From positions 4,154,001 to 4,218,000 of the forward strand of contig CM059621.1 of the NCBI GenBank assembly GCA_030435675.1: a stretch of DNA of 64,000 nucleotides, written 5' to 3'. Shown piece after piece: positions 41,488 to 52,140 of the stretch (positions are counted from its first letter, which is position 1; the number at the start of each line of letters is the position of its first letter). The DNA comes from Steinernema hermaphroditum. Taxonomy: Eukaryota > Nematoda > Chromadorea > Rhabditida > Steinernematidae. The notes under the pieces are model-generated. The model was not told the origin of the DNA, ran no database searches, and was given only the letters and a program-made list of their open reading frames with translations. The translations under genes were made by a program, and so were the position numbers.

Positions 41488-44010
41488 ATGTGGATACTCG
41501 CCTTGTTTTTCATCGTGTCCACAGCGACTCTTCCACTGTCGACTGGTGCCGACGATGTGCTGCAGAATAAAGTCAATCTCATCGTGAGCTCTCTGCCGAA
41601 GGGACCCAACGGGAAGCCGTTAAAAGGAAAAGATTTGTTGAAAAAGGTATAAATGGTGCTTCGTAAAAAACGTGATTCTGTTATATTTCAGACGATAGCA
41701 AATTATACGGATTTTGATGAGCTGGCCAGGTTGATTGCCGATCAAAAACGTAGAGCTGAACGGCGCTTCAGGGAGCAAGAAGATGTGCTATATAACAAGA
41801 GTAAAGCGCTTATCAACAAAGTTATCGCTGAGGCCAAAGTAAGATGAATTTAAGACAGAAAGTATGTTCAACATTTAGTTGCTCAACCCGAAGCCACCAC
41901 CAGCAGAAGCTCCGCTCAATTTTGCAGAGATCAACTCAGCTGCCGGTCTGGATGAAGTTCTTGTTGAAGGCGATATGCTGATGACCTTGTAGGTTCTATT
42001 TTGCTGAGCAGACAGTTCATTATTTTGCCGTGCCTTCTTCCTCCGATTTGGCTTACTGAATCATTTCAGGGAGCAAGCCAAGAAATATTTCGGAATGGAA
42101 AACGACTCCATGACAAATGGAGTGCGGTCCAAACGTCAAGCACTTCGCGACCTCAGCACTCGCTGGCCTAAAGGAATTGTGTATTACGGATTTGACGACG
42201 CCTTTGGTGAGCTTCCCTATATTGCTTCCCTAAAACACATGATATTTTGTATACTCCAGCTGATACAGGCAAGGAAGCAGTACGCGCCGCGATAGGCTTT
42301 TGGGAAAGAAACACATGCATCCGTTTTAAATACTTGGAAAATCCTGGAACAATACCTCCAGGCTCAGAAGGCAACGTCATCTTTTACGAAGGCAATGGCT
42401 GTTTCAGCGAACTTGGCAAATCCGAGTGGTTAATTCAACATATATCACTCGCACCTTGGTGCCAAAGTGTAATCAATCAAAGAGTTGAAAATAAAAAGAA
42501 AACAAAAAATTTTAGGTTCGCGTCGCTACCCATGAAATCGCTCATACTCTCGGACTTTTCCACGAACAAAGTAGATATGATCGAGACACATACATATATG
42601 TTGACACAACAAATATTCAGGTAGACATTGATCTCTTTAAAGCTGTTAGCCGTATTTAATTTATTAATTAGGAAGACTATAAGGGGCAGTACGGCGCTGC
42701 ATCAGCCACAGACATGAACAACTATGGCAAACCGTACGACTATCGCGGAATCATGCATTACTGGGCAAAGTAAGTTATAAAAATATTTAACCTGGGTTGT
42801 CGTTACAGTGAAGCAAACAAATTCTATGTAGCTTCTTCTTTTTAGCCTCTGGGCGAAGGATACAAGTAAACCAATTATGTATGCCCTGAACCCAGCCTAT
42901 CAAATGTCTATTGGATATGCCCAAATTCCAACATATGGCGACTCATTCATACTCAACATGCATTACGAATGCTATGGTAGAGTTGAACGGTCGATATTTG
43001 TGATAACCAGCTTTCAGATAAATGTGCAAACTCAGAAACGGTTTGCCAAAACGACGGACGTCCACATCCCAACAATTGCGCCGTCTGCCACTGCCCTGAA
43101 GGATTTGGCGGTGCTAACTGCACCCAATGGGAACCGCCTTCTGTTGGTATGACTTGCGGCGAATCGCGGACAGCCACCGCCACGTGGCAGTCTATCACTG
43201 TCAACAATGTCATCGGCAATGGTCAAAAGGAGCCGGCCAACCTAACAGATCCAGCGAAGTGCACATGGCACGTCACAGCTCCGACAGGATCGAAAATACA
43301 GTACATGGTTACCTATATCGGGACCGATGGAAATGAGAATGCGTTGTGCCATCACGAATGTTTTTATGGAGGTGTGAGCATTAAAGGGCTGGAGCAGACA
43401 TGGATCCCTGAAGGAATGCGATTCTGTTGTCCAGCTCAGTTTAACAAACTTATGACCACTTTCGCCAATCAGCTTGTCGTACAACCATGGAACGCGCTAC
43501 GTTTTACAGATTTCAGTGTAAAGTATCGATTAGGTGAGTGGCTAAATTTCTCGTAACTTACGTCATTTCACATTCTTGGTGCTTGTGTGTGGGACTTCAC
43601 TATTTTCAGTGCCAACTGGTCGCCGTTCATGTCCTTTCGACTATCAGTTTCTCAGTGTTGATGGCACACTGTGTTACCACGCCGTTGCCCAACCGTTAAG
43701 TTACACCGTGGCCATCAGGCTCTGCAGGAATAATGGCGGTACAATATCTATGGCACAAGATCCTGTCGATGCTGCGATACTAAAAGGTTTGCCGTTGATA
43801 CAGGGCTGTACATGAAATGTTGCCAATCTAGACAAATTTCTCCAGAAGATTCAATGCGCAGATCCACGAAAAACCATTACTAGATACTGGAATGAGTTCA
43901 GCAACGGAAAGTGCGGAATATTTGACATAAACACCAGCACAAGTTCATATGAAGAATGTCTCACTTCTACCAGCAAAGCTGGCTTCGTGTGTGCAGCTCC
44001 ATCCAATTGA
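41488..44010 (+). CDS. Secreted astacin metalloprotease with EGF, CUB and a Cys module
   Basis: Eleven exons (41,488-41,646; 41,692-41,838; 41,879-41,988; 42,070-42,206; 42,260-42,468; 42,516-42,620; 42,672-42,769; 42,846-42,976; 43,018-43,533; 43,610-43,786; 43,832-44,010) keep phase and give 655 aa. Order: signal peptide (1-18), propeptide ending at R-S-K-R-Q, astacin domain with the zinc motif H-E-I-A-H-T-L-G-L-F-H (260-270) and Met-turn I-M-H-Y, EGF (about 366-405), CUB (about 415-535). The final module of about 115 aa starts C-P-F-D-Y-Q and equals the first module of the lectin at 1,348. The zymogen would be activated by propeptide removal. Unlike the array at 52-64 kb, it lacks the C-terminal lectin domain. 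Confidence 0.9.
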
Positions 44011-45152
44011 ATTTCGTTACATTCCTCAAGAGAGACTGCTGCGTTTTGTTCTTCTTCGACATTCTCTTCTTTATTATAAATAAGAATATTAATAAAATGC
44101 GTTTAAATCTACGGCATCCGTGGGATTTCTCATAAACTTGAACAACACTATCACGACCAATGCAGAAGAAAGCAAACGGATACATTTGAAGAGACCGGAT
44201 TTTTTCTTTATTTTCGATGTTTCGAATTTCTTTGCCCCCATTTCAGGTTTCCCGAACACAGTGGTGAAATCGAAACGTGAAACTTTGTAATTTTGAAGAA
44301 ATGGACAAGAAATGCTGGAATATGCATTTGTACATGTTCTCATGCGGCAAGATGCGCGAGTATTCATAACCTGTGCGTCACAGCTTGCAGTTTTGTTCTG
44401 CAAAACACACGCTTTAATTGGAAACATTGGATATAACTTTTGTCTTCCCAGTGAAACCATATCTGCTTTGATCAGCAAAGTGCATACAAAGAAATGCATG
44501 ATTCCGTCCTTTCACGCACGTCGTACAAAGGTCGGATAAACGAAGTTCTGGCAACTTCAAACATAGCAAACAGAACGGTTTCCGGAAAAATTGGTCCACT
44601 TCATCTATCGCCGCAGGAAATTTCATATGAATTCATTGACATTTCAAGCTGAACATGAGTTACTTTTACAATTGTTATCAACACTCGTTGTTGTATAGAA
44701 GACCGACGAGAAGAAGCACATTTGCAAACAATGTGCATCGACTACGGACCACATCTTTGACGATTTCGAAGGCAGCATACCCGAAATGGGTGCCAGAGCT
44801 ACAAGCCTCAATAGTCTACAAAGCAGCGCAAGCACCAGGTCTTCCGAACGTGCGCACTACAAACCACAATATTCCTGATGGCACTCTTTCTACACACGTC
44901 AAAAACAAAAAGTGTTGTCTCAGTTGGCGGGGATCAGTTGGCGCGGGGATGAGCAGGGTGGGACCCATCATGGGACTCAAACGCACAAGGAACCACCAGT
45001 GCAACCGATTGATCTCCGATAAGATTGTTGTTCTAGGTCGAATTCAGCATGTTTATTAAAATAAAGTGTGATGCTTGCTTAGGGACGATATATAAACATC
45101 ATTTGAAAAATGCGTCTTGGCGCTTAAATTCTGCCAGCCATCTTCTAATCGA
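44011..45152. other. Intergenic, no gene recognised
   Basis: Poly(A)-type AATAAA at about 44,092 ends the astacin gene. The remainder has no supported gene or transposon. Confidence 0.45.
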
Positions 45153-45698
45153 TTACGCAGGATTTGGCATCTTGCAAACGAATGGAAGTGGAAAACGGCA
45201 AGCATTGTTGTTCCAGCATCCAAGGACGAATTGGTCTTGACAGATCTGGCAGTTGTCAGACAAGATCTAAGAAAATTTACTTTTCATATACTAAAGCTGT
45301 TTTACCTGAACGCATTTCTCCCATGCGTTGTTAGGATTCTGAGGGCACCAGTTTTTGTAGCCCCACGGCTTTCCGTCCATCCATTGCCATTGTAAATCGG
45401 CAGTGGGAGTTCCGTCGTCTGAACTCGAATAGCCGCCGATCCACGGAAGTCCACCCCAAGTCTGGCTGCGACCGGTTGATGCAATGGCCACGACAAACGT
45501 ATTCTCGCTTGCCGACGAGATGGAAGCGAGCGCAGCATTTTTATTGGCGGCAACACAAGCCGCCTGCGCGGACGTAAAATTCAGGGCATTCGCGTTGTAG
45601 ATGAAGCAGGAGTTCGTAAGTGGGTAGTAGGACCATTTGTCGGGACATACGGCACTGGCCGCAATGAGCAGAGCGAAGAAAGTGACGATGCGTTCCAT
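45153..45698 (-). CDS. Secreted single-domain C-type lectin
   Basis: Minus-strand exons 45,698-45,306 and 45,266-45,153 (39-nt intron) encode 168 aa. The start is the ATG at 45,698 (M-E-R-I-V), giving a clean signal peptide; longer upstream frames run into the promoter. Domain: C-P-D-K-W-S, N-S-C-F, W-I-G-G-Y, W-M-D-G-K-P-W, N-W-C-P-Q-N-P, then L-S-D-N-C-Q-I-C, G-C-W-N-N and F-V-C-K-M. It is closest to the broken lectin at 47,815 (same C-K-M-P-N-P-A ending). Confidence 0.9.
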
Positions 45699-45746
45699 TT
45701 CACGTAGAAGACGGTGCCAGATGACTACATTACGACTGCACTCCCG

Positions 45747-45753
45747 TTTTATA
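45747..45753 (-). promoter_or_regulatory. TATA box of lectin at 45,698
   Basis: TATAAAACGG on the minus strand, about 49 nt upstream of the ATG. Confidence 0.6.
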
Positions 45754-46254
45754 GCCTTGCTACACGGTATTCCTACTGACAAGGGGAGGGGCAACATGTC
45801 CTTTTGCCTTATGGTAGTGAGACGGCACGAGAATCGCCTCTACGATCTTGATGGTTTGTTCCAATATCATGCACTTACAGAGATAAATAATGAAAAAATT
45901 TGAAAAAATACTGATAAGCCGAACAACACACGTCATGTGAATTTCAGTGATACAAAGGTTTTGTATCACAAGGATTACTGTAAATACTGTTGTTTGACAC
46001 CTGATGCAGTGGAAATGTCGCATTTTTGTAAAAAAGATTTTTGCGATATATGTATTATTCAACATTTTATGGAGAATATTGCGTGCAAGAGCCGGATTCT
46101 TCTCTGACAGAAAATGCGAGTTTCTGAGTCCAAAAATATTTTGTTACAACTTCCGACATCTTCACCTGATTCTGAGTCACTTTCTCGGATATCGTCATTT
46201 ATGGATTAGCACAGATGACAGTAATATAGAGCGTAGGGAGGTGCTATAAGAGAT

Positions 46255-46800
46255 GAAAATAGGAATCTTGAAACTCAAAGTGAAGAGCCATTCTGGAGGT
46301 CGACTTGCTGGTGTCACCAAGCCATTCGGGGGGGGGGGGGTCAACTTAAAAATGTGAGGTCTCAGACACCATTCCTGATTCCCATATCTGTAATGACACT
46401 TTTGGAAACGCTGGCAGAACGCTGTTAACAGAACATGGTGATCCGCAAGGGCCATTTTTTTGAGAGTTGCTCGTGTTGTAACAAATGACGAACATAACGA
46501 TAGGTACATTCTGCAGGCAAGACACCGAGATGTAGTACGTGGTTGAAGACACTCATCCCCACATGTCCATCACACAGGTAGCCTGTATATCACTTCACAT
46601 TTGTCCATCTCGAGGTACCAAAAAAGGACGATCAAGACAGAATGGACCTACAAAACAAAAAGGAGTGTACAAGTTGCCACTCATAGTGTTGGGTGAGAGG
46701 TGACCGCACTGAACAACGCGAAGATCCATTTCGCCGAGGACGTGAATATTGCGAAACTGTGAGATATTTATGCTGTGCGAAATTTTCACTGAATCCACCC
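46255..46800 (-). mobile_element. Mariner-type non-coding fragments with poly(G) tract
   Basis: The reverse complement of 46,570-46,740 matches 2,730-2,890. The stretch 46,270-46,310 matches 12,713-12,750. A 13-nt poly(G) lies at 46,328-46,340. No intact transposase. Confidence 0.45.
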
Positions 46801-46887
46801 AATACAACTGAATAGTCGTTATTCACAGCGTTCGAATCAACTCTCACTCGATGAAGAACCGATTGATTATCGCTTTGGTCTTTATCC

Positions 46888-47655
46888 GATTGGAATCCCA
46901 TCAAATGCAATGTCTTTAGAGTAAAGCTTTCAGGCAAAGCATACAAAACATTTGTGTCCAAGCACTCAAATGACGTGTGCTGTTCGTATTATCAGCTATG
47001 TTTTCAAAGGGCCATTATTTGTCAAGGCAAGTGCATGATATTGAACCAAAACACCAGATATCAACACAACACTCACACTCACTCCATTATTTTTCACTGA
47101 TATACAAAAGAAAACAATGGACGGCAATTTATGGGACGGTCGCTTCAGTAGTCGTTGTTGGTTCCTCTGTTGATATTTCATTTGAGTGCTTTGTGGGACG
47201 TATATATTGAAGCAGACTATTGTAAGCTTATAGCAGAATATCGATACTTTGCATCGAGGATTTCTTAAATTTAGTAGAAATGCTAGGAATGCAGAGAACA
47301 CAAAAAAAAACATATGCACACTGAAGACATATTAAACCATCATCGGCCAGCCGCTCCTGCTATACTTGTAGTAGCGCCGGCTTTTGTAGCTTTTGTACCC
47401 AAATCTAGCCACCGCTGCCTGGCTTCTTCTTGAAACGGATATAAGTGAAGACATCAGAGGAGACCGATCAAAACAGGACAAAAAAAGTCGAAAATTAGAA
47501 TCCCATCAAATTAAATGTTATTACAACAAAGCTTTCCATACAAAACATTTACGTCCAATCACTTAAATGACGTGTGCTGTTCGTATTATCAGCTATGTTT
47601 TTAAAGCGCCATTATTTGTCAAGGCAAGTGCAAGTCGTGGCATATTGAAACAAGA
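46888..47655 (+). repeat. Direct duplication of about 160 nt (46,888-47,055 and 47,499-47,650)
   Basis: Both copies hold ATGACGTGTGCTGTTCGTAT and ATTTGTCAAGGCAAGTGCA in the same order. The second lies about 160 nt upstream of the broken lectin, so a regulatory duplication is possible but unproven. Confidence 0.6.
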
Positions 47656-47814
47656 CACTAAACATCGAAGAAGCGATTCTCGTGCGTGTCTCTTTACCAT
47701 ACCACGATAGGACAGCTAGCCCCTCCTTTTTTTAGTCAGAATGCCATGAGTGGGAACATTATAAAACGGTACCGCCATCATAGAGTGGTGCTGTGGTAGC
47801 GTCGTCTATGTGAA

Positions 47815-48150
47815 ATGAAACGTATTATCACTTTCCTTGCTCTGCTCGTTGTGGCCAGCGCAGTCTGTCCCAACAAATGGTCCTGAGATCTGAAAAGATC
47901 TGTGGAAAGCAGTTCGTTTTTGGATGTTGGAATAGCAACGCTTGCCATTATTCACTTCCATACGTGTGCAAAATGCCAAATCCTGCTACAGAAGCAGGCG
48001 CTACAACAGCGGGCGCTACAACTGCAGGACCTACTACAACTGCAGGACCTACTACAACTGCAGGACCTACTACAACTGCAGGACCTACTACAACTGCAAG
48101 ACCTACTACAACTGCAAGACCTACTACAACTGCAGGTCTGGTGTCGTAGA
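47815..48150 (+). pseudogene. Broken C-type lectin with Thr-rich tail
   Basis: TATAAAA at 47,760-47,766 and an ATG at 47,815 start a signal peptide like that of the lectin at 45,698, reaching C-P-N-K-W-S, then a TGA. The sequence jumps straight to second-exon material (I-C-G-K-Q-F, G-C-W-N-S-N-A-C, Y-V-C-K-M), so about 100 codons of the lectin domain are missing. The tail, unlike its relatives, continues into about six 18-nt repeats coding G-P-T-T-T-A and ends at the mariner scrap. Confidence 0.8.
48020..48137 (+). repeat. 18-bp minisatellite
   Basis: About six to seven near-perfect units of ACTACAACTGCAGGACCT type (last units with A for G), coding Thr/Pro/Gly. Confidence 0.85.
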
Positions 48151-48320
48151 AGTCGTTAATCCAAGTTTGGAGTTCTTCGTCATCTTCAAATGATGATAGT
48201 CCGTTGGTGCTAAGTCTTGGGACCACGTTGGATGTGGAAGAACTTCGCGGTTCCGCTCTTTGAGCGCGGAATGGACGACTTTTATTGGGTTGATGCATAA
48301 AAAATGGCCGCAAAAATTTG
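48137..48320 (-). pseudogene. Mariner-family transposase C-terminal scrap
   Basis: Minus-strand frames show V-L-P-H-P-T-W-S-Q-D-L-A-P-T-D-Y, the third catalytic Asp region, then in another frame F-E-D-D-E-E-L-Q-T-W-I-N-D-F. Frameshifted and partial. Confidence 0.75.
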
Positions 48321-49239
48321 ATAATTTATGTACTGAGACAAAACACGAGATTTCAGTCAAGGTATTCATCATTCTTATGTACAACTTCAGCCCACTTTAT
48401 GGCCAACATCCGGATTCCTCGTTCGAACAGCAAATCGTTTACGTATTTTGAGTAATATTTAAGATAGATTTTGTTAACTGTCATTGTAAGGAGTGCGATG
48501 TCCCTGACTATGTCCTGGTGCCATGTCCCTGACGCCACAACCTATACGGTATTCCTGTTAGTGTTTGTCATTCTTGGCCGATTTTCCGCCTCTCTCAACC
48601 CAGCCGACTCCCTCCTCTTTCTCTTCTCTCTCAATATGCTTCCCTCTGTTTCTAATGCTATGCCCAATACACATTACTAAGATGTCACGGTGTACAGGGA
48701 ACTACATAGCACCGGAAGGGATATACGTGAACATGCCGTGTCGCGGACACGACAACGGTGCAAAAAATTAGCTTCCCATATGCCCTCATGTCGGTCAAAA
48801 CAAGATGCGGTGTCCTTTCTCATCGACGTCACATTCGTTTCTCGCCGGTGATTCCCAAGTGACAAAGTGTGTTATTGAACTCACAATTTTATTTTGTTGG
48901 CAAAGTGTTTACCCATATTACGTAGGGCAACGACCCGATAGATCACTATCCGACTATCAGATATGTCGCGACAAACGTGTCTGCGACCTTTCGTGTCCCT
49001 ATTTCTGTTGATTGTTCTATTAACTCCAAAATATTACAGTGCTAACAGCTTGCCTGATCCAGCTACAAGTCACGGGAAGACGCGAGAACATCGGAAGACT
49101 ACCAGATCCCGCCTTGGTCCCAACATGAAGCGTCTTTCTGTTGTAAATTCATTTCATTTCGTATCGTGTATAACGAGTTATAGACAGTTTTCCGAGAGCT
49201 TTTCGACTTACAGTATTTATGCTACACCCTGTATTGTGT

Positions 49240-49251
49240 GGGGGGGGGGGG
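49240..49251 (+). repeat. Poly(G) tract, 12 nt
   Basis: Twelve G next to a stretch resembling the mariner-type segment at 2,690. Confidence 0.9.
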
Positions 49252-49376
49252 TGAAAGTGGGCCACTTGGTAAACATCCTTTAATTTCGCCATGTTTACTG
49301 CTAGGGCATAATAGATGTATGTGCATGCGTTGTGGAGTACAGGGTGCGTAATAAATACTGTAAGTCGCAAAACTGC

Positions 49377-50110
49377 TTATAACTTTTCATTTTCGACATG
49401 ACAATAAAATAATTTTATGAACATATGGAAATTGCAGGAAATTCTGTACAAGCTGGAAAGAGCAGGAAAATCTGTACAAGCTGCTCCCATTCCGTTCGTA
49501 ATGCCGTCCTTAATGCTTAAATGGGGGCGTTCAGACGCTTCTGGAGATTCTTCAGATTCTTCTGGAGATTCTTCGGGTGTGATTTCTTTCCAAGCGGTCT
49601 TCAGAGCGGGCTTCAGGGGATCTGCACTAGCGTGGCTTGTAGCGCAGTCTTTTGGCTCTAGGATTGACCAAACAGCGGAGTCGAGAGGGTTGAAGTTCGG
49701 GGAGTGCGGCGGCCAAACATCCTTCCACCAGACGTGGATCTCTCCGTTTTGGAACCAACTCAATGTGTCGTTGGTTACATTGATGGGTGTTCCAGTCTTG
49801 CATGTACGTCAGTTCGATGTTGGGCAGAAGCATCTGTGCCCACGGCCTGTCTGCATCATCCACAACCATTTTTCGGTTGATCGGTATGTATCAGTTCACT
49901 ATCTTGCCATTTACTTCGAAGAAGACGGGCTCTGGGTTCCCAACACCAGGAATCCCGGCCCAAGCCATGATGGATTATGGAAAATGACTCTTTTCGACGG
50001 TTACGGTACGCAGAGAGCCCTTCTTCAGCATTTGGCGTCCATACCGATGGCTACAGAGCGTTTCCACCTCGAAAATCTTTTCGTCTGAGACGACAATGGT
50101 CTCAAAGCGG
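49377..50110 (-). pseudogene. Mariner-family transposase relic
   Basis: Across minus-strand frames one sees an S-I-M-A-W-A-G-I-like start, N-P-E-P-V-F-F-E-V-N-G-K-I-V-N, D-R-P-W-A-Q, Y-M-Q-D-W and finally W-P-P-H-S-P-N-F-N-P-L-D-S-A-V-W-S-I-L-E. This order is that of mariner transposases from the second catalytic region on. The usual D-L-N-P motif is N-F-N-P and several stops occur, so it is inactive. Confidence 0.8.
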
Positions 50111-50200
50111 CCTGCCGCGGCGCTATTGTAAATTTCTGAAAAATTTCCGGAATTGTTTGAACGCTTTCAATAAAGCCTCAAGGAGGACATTTCCAACAAA

Positions 50201-51108
50201 ATGGGTGCCTGGACAATTGCGCCACTGACATTTGCGCCACCGACATTTGCGCCACTGACATTTGCGCCACTTTTCTTGCGTCACCGACATTTGCGCCACT
50301 TTTCTGGTCTCACCACGAAAAGAATTTTTAGCTTAGACTCTTTAAATTTCAAACGGAGAGCATACAAACATGTTGTGTTCAGATTTCTAGGCGCATGTCA
50401 TCGAGGTTCCAGCAAGCGAAGCGAGTCTTATATGTAGTGCCTTTGCTTATATCCAAAACCAAGGCTTGACTTAAGAATATGCCTAGATATTTAAGGTTGC
50501 AGGCGATAGTCTAATGGTGTAACATCTTGTCTTGGCTTAGGCTCGTACCTATTAATTTTATGTGAGCCTAAATAGAGAGTCCTATTCTCTTGTTCCTGCA
50601 AAATGTGAGCGGCCCATAGGCACTCTAGGAATATTAAAAAGGCATATTATCCATTTCTCACCGGCGGTTCCCATGTATACTTGGACTTACTGTGTTATTT
50701 TCTTTTCAAAGTGTTCACGTGTGCTTCCTAGATTTCCTAGATCCTAGATACGCAATTACGAAATAGCATTAAATTCAAGGTTTTCAAGAATTTGATACGA
50801 CAAGATAAACTTAAACTCATAGATAGAAATCTAGAGGACAAAAATGGACCCATACATTTCTACGCTGCCTGAAAAATTTAAAGGGTTCAGGTTAAAAGGC
50901 TATTCATGGTGAGACCAGAAAAGTAGCGCAAGTGTCGGTGGCGCAAAAAAAGTGGCGCAAGTGTCGGTGGCGCAGAAAAAAGTGGCGCAAAAAAAGTGGC
51001 GCAAAAAAAAGTGGCGCAAGTGTCAGTGGCGCAAGTGTCGGTGGCGCAAGTGTCGGTGGCGCAAGTGTCGGTGGCGCAAGTGTCAGTGGCGCAAATGTCC
51101 CAGTACCC
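50201..51108. mobile_element. Foldback-like element with minisatellite terminal repeats
   Basis: The left end (50,201-50,330) and right end (50,915-51,108) are inverted repeats built from tandem units of about 14-15 nt with the core TTTGCGCCACTGACA. The inner edges also pair (TTTTCTGGTCTCACCA against its inverse). The outer edges pair as GGGTGCCTGGACA-like sequence. About 600 nt of unrelated DNA lies between. No transposase. Terminal arms made of subrepeats are the hallmark of Foldback-type elements. Confidence 0.7.
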
Positions 51109-51960
51109 ATCCCCACGACAACTCATCCCCGGACACTTCATCCCCTCCCTACTCATCTCCAGCAGATTTTCGCTGCGACCAATTCATAGGTTAAAATTTT
51201 TTACAGAAATTTTCCAAAATGCATAATATTATCCAAGGCGGAGTCACCGATGGTGCTAGGGAATGTACGAAGCAGTCAAGTCCACAGGGCTCGCCCTGCT
51301 GGCATGCTTTAAATCTATAGGCATAGTCCTAAGCCGGAGCCTAAGCCAAGTCGGGGTTTGCCTAAGCCAAACCTGGAAGTTAGGCCCGTTCCAAAAAATG
51401 AATGCAGAGGTCGCCTGCGGCTCGCCCGCAGCCTAAATCCTAACTTTCGTTTCCAAAAATTCTGACTAATATGATAGAAAGTGCAGCCTATCGTGCAGCT
51501 ACGCAGCAGAACCTTGCAGAAAAGCAGAACCGGGACGAGTTGTCGTGCATGAGCTGCGGTGACACCCTACATTACGATCTGCCACTCGTCCTGACATCAG
51601 ACGATCCATGTTAAAGGTTAAATCCTGGTCGTTAATTTTATCCTTCGCATACCATGTGGTTGACATTTCTTTTCAAACCAGGAAGTCTGGCCGACTTTCC
51701 TTGTACTTCTTATCAGTAAAATAACAACAGTTAACTGGTATGAACGACCGTTGATTGCTGAACATTAACTTTGAGTCGCCTATTTCGACGATCACGTTTG
51801 AGAAAAGAACAGAAGTGAAGTCAGTCCAATTTATGAACATTTTAAAGCGCAATGAACGATTCACGTATATCCTCAGATAGACAGATATACACTTCACCTT
51901 CACTGATCCTCTTCCCACTCAGCCGTGTCCTTGTTAGTCCCTAATCGAAAGTACCTCTAC
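51109..51960. other. Intergenic, no gene recognised
   Basis: A few short CCTAAGCC-type repeats at 51,330-51,430; otherwise no supported feature. Confidence 0.4.
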
Positions 51961-52104
51961 TGATAAGAATACTGACGCGAAAACAGTGCGACGGCCCGTT
52001 GATTTCGCGATCAAAAAGTGTCTTATAGAGCAAATTGATAAAAGTACAACGCAAATGACGATGATCAATGCGTCAATTACGACTATTCGATGTAAATAAA
52101 AGGG
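51961..52104 (+). promoter_or_regulatory. Promoter of astacin gene at 52,141
   Basis: TGATAAG at 51,961, TTGATAA at 52,035 and an AAATAAAAGGG TATA-like box at 52,094 precede the ATG. GATA sites suggest intestinal expression (inference). Confidence 0.45.
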
Positions 52105-52140
52105 TTCTCCGTCGGTTGGATGTCAGATCGTTGTCTTAAG

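Noticed and set aside
48290..48320. Mariner terminal repeat at ATTGGGTTGATGCAT
   Set aside because: The same bases are explained as transposase coding sequence on minus; no matching second end found.
50495..50560. tRNA gene near 50.5 kb
   Set aside because: A GTCTAATGG-like A box is visible but the B box (GGCTCGTACC) and stems are poor.
50930..51230. Repetitive open frames over the CGCAAGTGTCGGTGG units
   Set aside because: Frames come only from minisatellite periodicity in the foldback arms.
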